A stretch of 5,990 nt of DNA, from positions 1 to 5,990 of the forward strand of contig CAUGVQ010000110.1 of NCBI GenBank assembly GCA_959602875.1, given 5' to 3'. This document shows positions 5,805 to 5,990 of the stretch, one piece after another (within the stretch, counting starts at the first letter, position 1; every line of letters starts with the position of its first letter). Made by a program: the position numbers and the translations under genes. The notes under the pieces are model-generated. The model was not told where the DNA came from. It did not search any database and saw nothing but the letters and a program-made list of their open reading frames with translations. Origin of the DNA: an uncultured Collinsella sp. Its GTDB lineage: Bacteria > Actinomycetota > Coriobacteriia > Coriobacteriales > Coriobacteriaceae.

Positions 5805-5990
5805 CTACGCGAATACGATCATGTTGTCGCGGTGGACGGCGGGGCGCTCCGCAAGCGCGGCAAGCAGGCGATTGCCGGCGAGCTCTTCCTGTCGCCGCCC
5901 CGAGGCGAGCGCGAGCTCATCTGAGCTGGCGCCGGCAAGGCCACGCGCGATCGCGAACCCGTCCGGGTCGCAGATATCGAGTACCGCGTC
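5805..5990 (-). CDS. proB: Glutamate 5-kinase, C-terminal PUA domain (5' end outside window)
   Basis: Glutamate 5-kinase phosphorylates L-glutamate with ATP, the first and usually feedback-controlled step of proline synthesis. Only the last 61 residues are in the window, reading leftward from base 5990. Seen: VLDICDPDGFAIARGLAG, the first strands of a PUA domain, then SSDELALASG. It ends with VHRDNMIVFA, matching the characteristic 'HRDNxV' ending of ProB. The kinase domain lies beyond the right edge, so the PUA-plus-HRDN ending is the only evidence. The presence of proA about 1.7 kb downstream on the same strand supports the call. A different PUA-domain protein is possible but less likely. 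Confidence 0.85.
   Translation of the reverse strand, partial: DAVLDICDPDGFAIARGLAGASSDELALASGRRQEELAGNRLLAALAERPAVHRDNMIVFA

Noticed and set aside
5712..5924. A 70-codon plus-strand frame at the right end
   Set aside because: It overlaps the proB C-terminus on the other strand, which has clear PUA and HRDN motifs. The plus-strand translation is Arg-rich noise.
1..5990. CRISPR array, tRNA or phage integration site
   Set aside because: No regularly spaced direct repeats, no cloverleaf-like sequence and no integrase gene could be found by reading either strand.

Overview
The window looks like chromosomal DNA from a high-GC actinobacterium. Protein style (ArgS, ProA, ProB) and the form of the nuclease-like gene suggest the class Coriobacteriia (Collinsella/Olsenella-type). 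That placement is inferred from general resemblance, not from a search.

Layout, left to right. (1) 1-429: the 3' end of argS, followed 12 bases later by an HD-domain hydrolase gene (442-1050). The pair looks like an operon and ends at a strong intrinsic terminator (1103-1146). (2) About 1147-2763: an island that is visibly richer in A+T and in codons such as ATA, TTA and AGA. It holds a minus-strand coding-like frame with no usual start codon (1114-1314), an orphan gene with an AbiEi-like N-terminus and a DUF559/Vsr-like nuclease C-terminus (1410-2597), and a 157-base element bounded by near-perfect inverted repeats that end in G8 and C9 runs (2607-2763). (3) 2824-5990: a proline block. proA (2824-4119, minus) is divergent from an S33 prolyl-aminopeptidase-like hydrolase (4264-5697, plus). 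The hydrolase converges on the 3' end of proB (5805-5990, minus).

How the genes fit together. ProB and ProA catalyse the first two steps of proline synthesis from glutamate and are often adjacent. Here a plus-strand gene of the proline-iminopeptidase family sits between them and shares a 144-base divergent regulatory region with proA. This suggests that proline synthesis and proline salvage from peptides may be coordinated. The ArgS/HD pair is housekeeping, although the HD protein's substrate is unknown.

The part most likely to repay attention is the island between the argS-HD terminator and proA: a probable accessory nuclease or antitoxin-like gene, a decayed or unusual small gene, and a MITE-like inverted-repeat element. 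I see no tRNA, rRNA, CRISPR array, phage structural gene or intact transposase.
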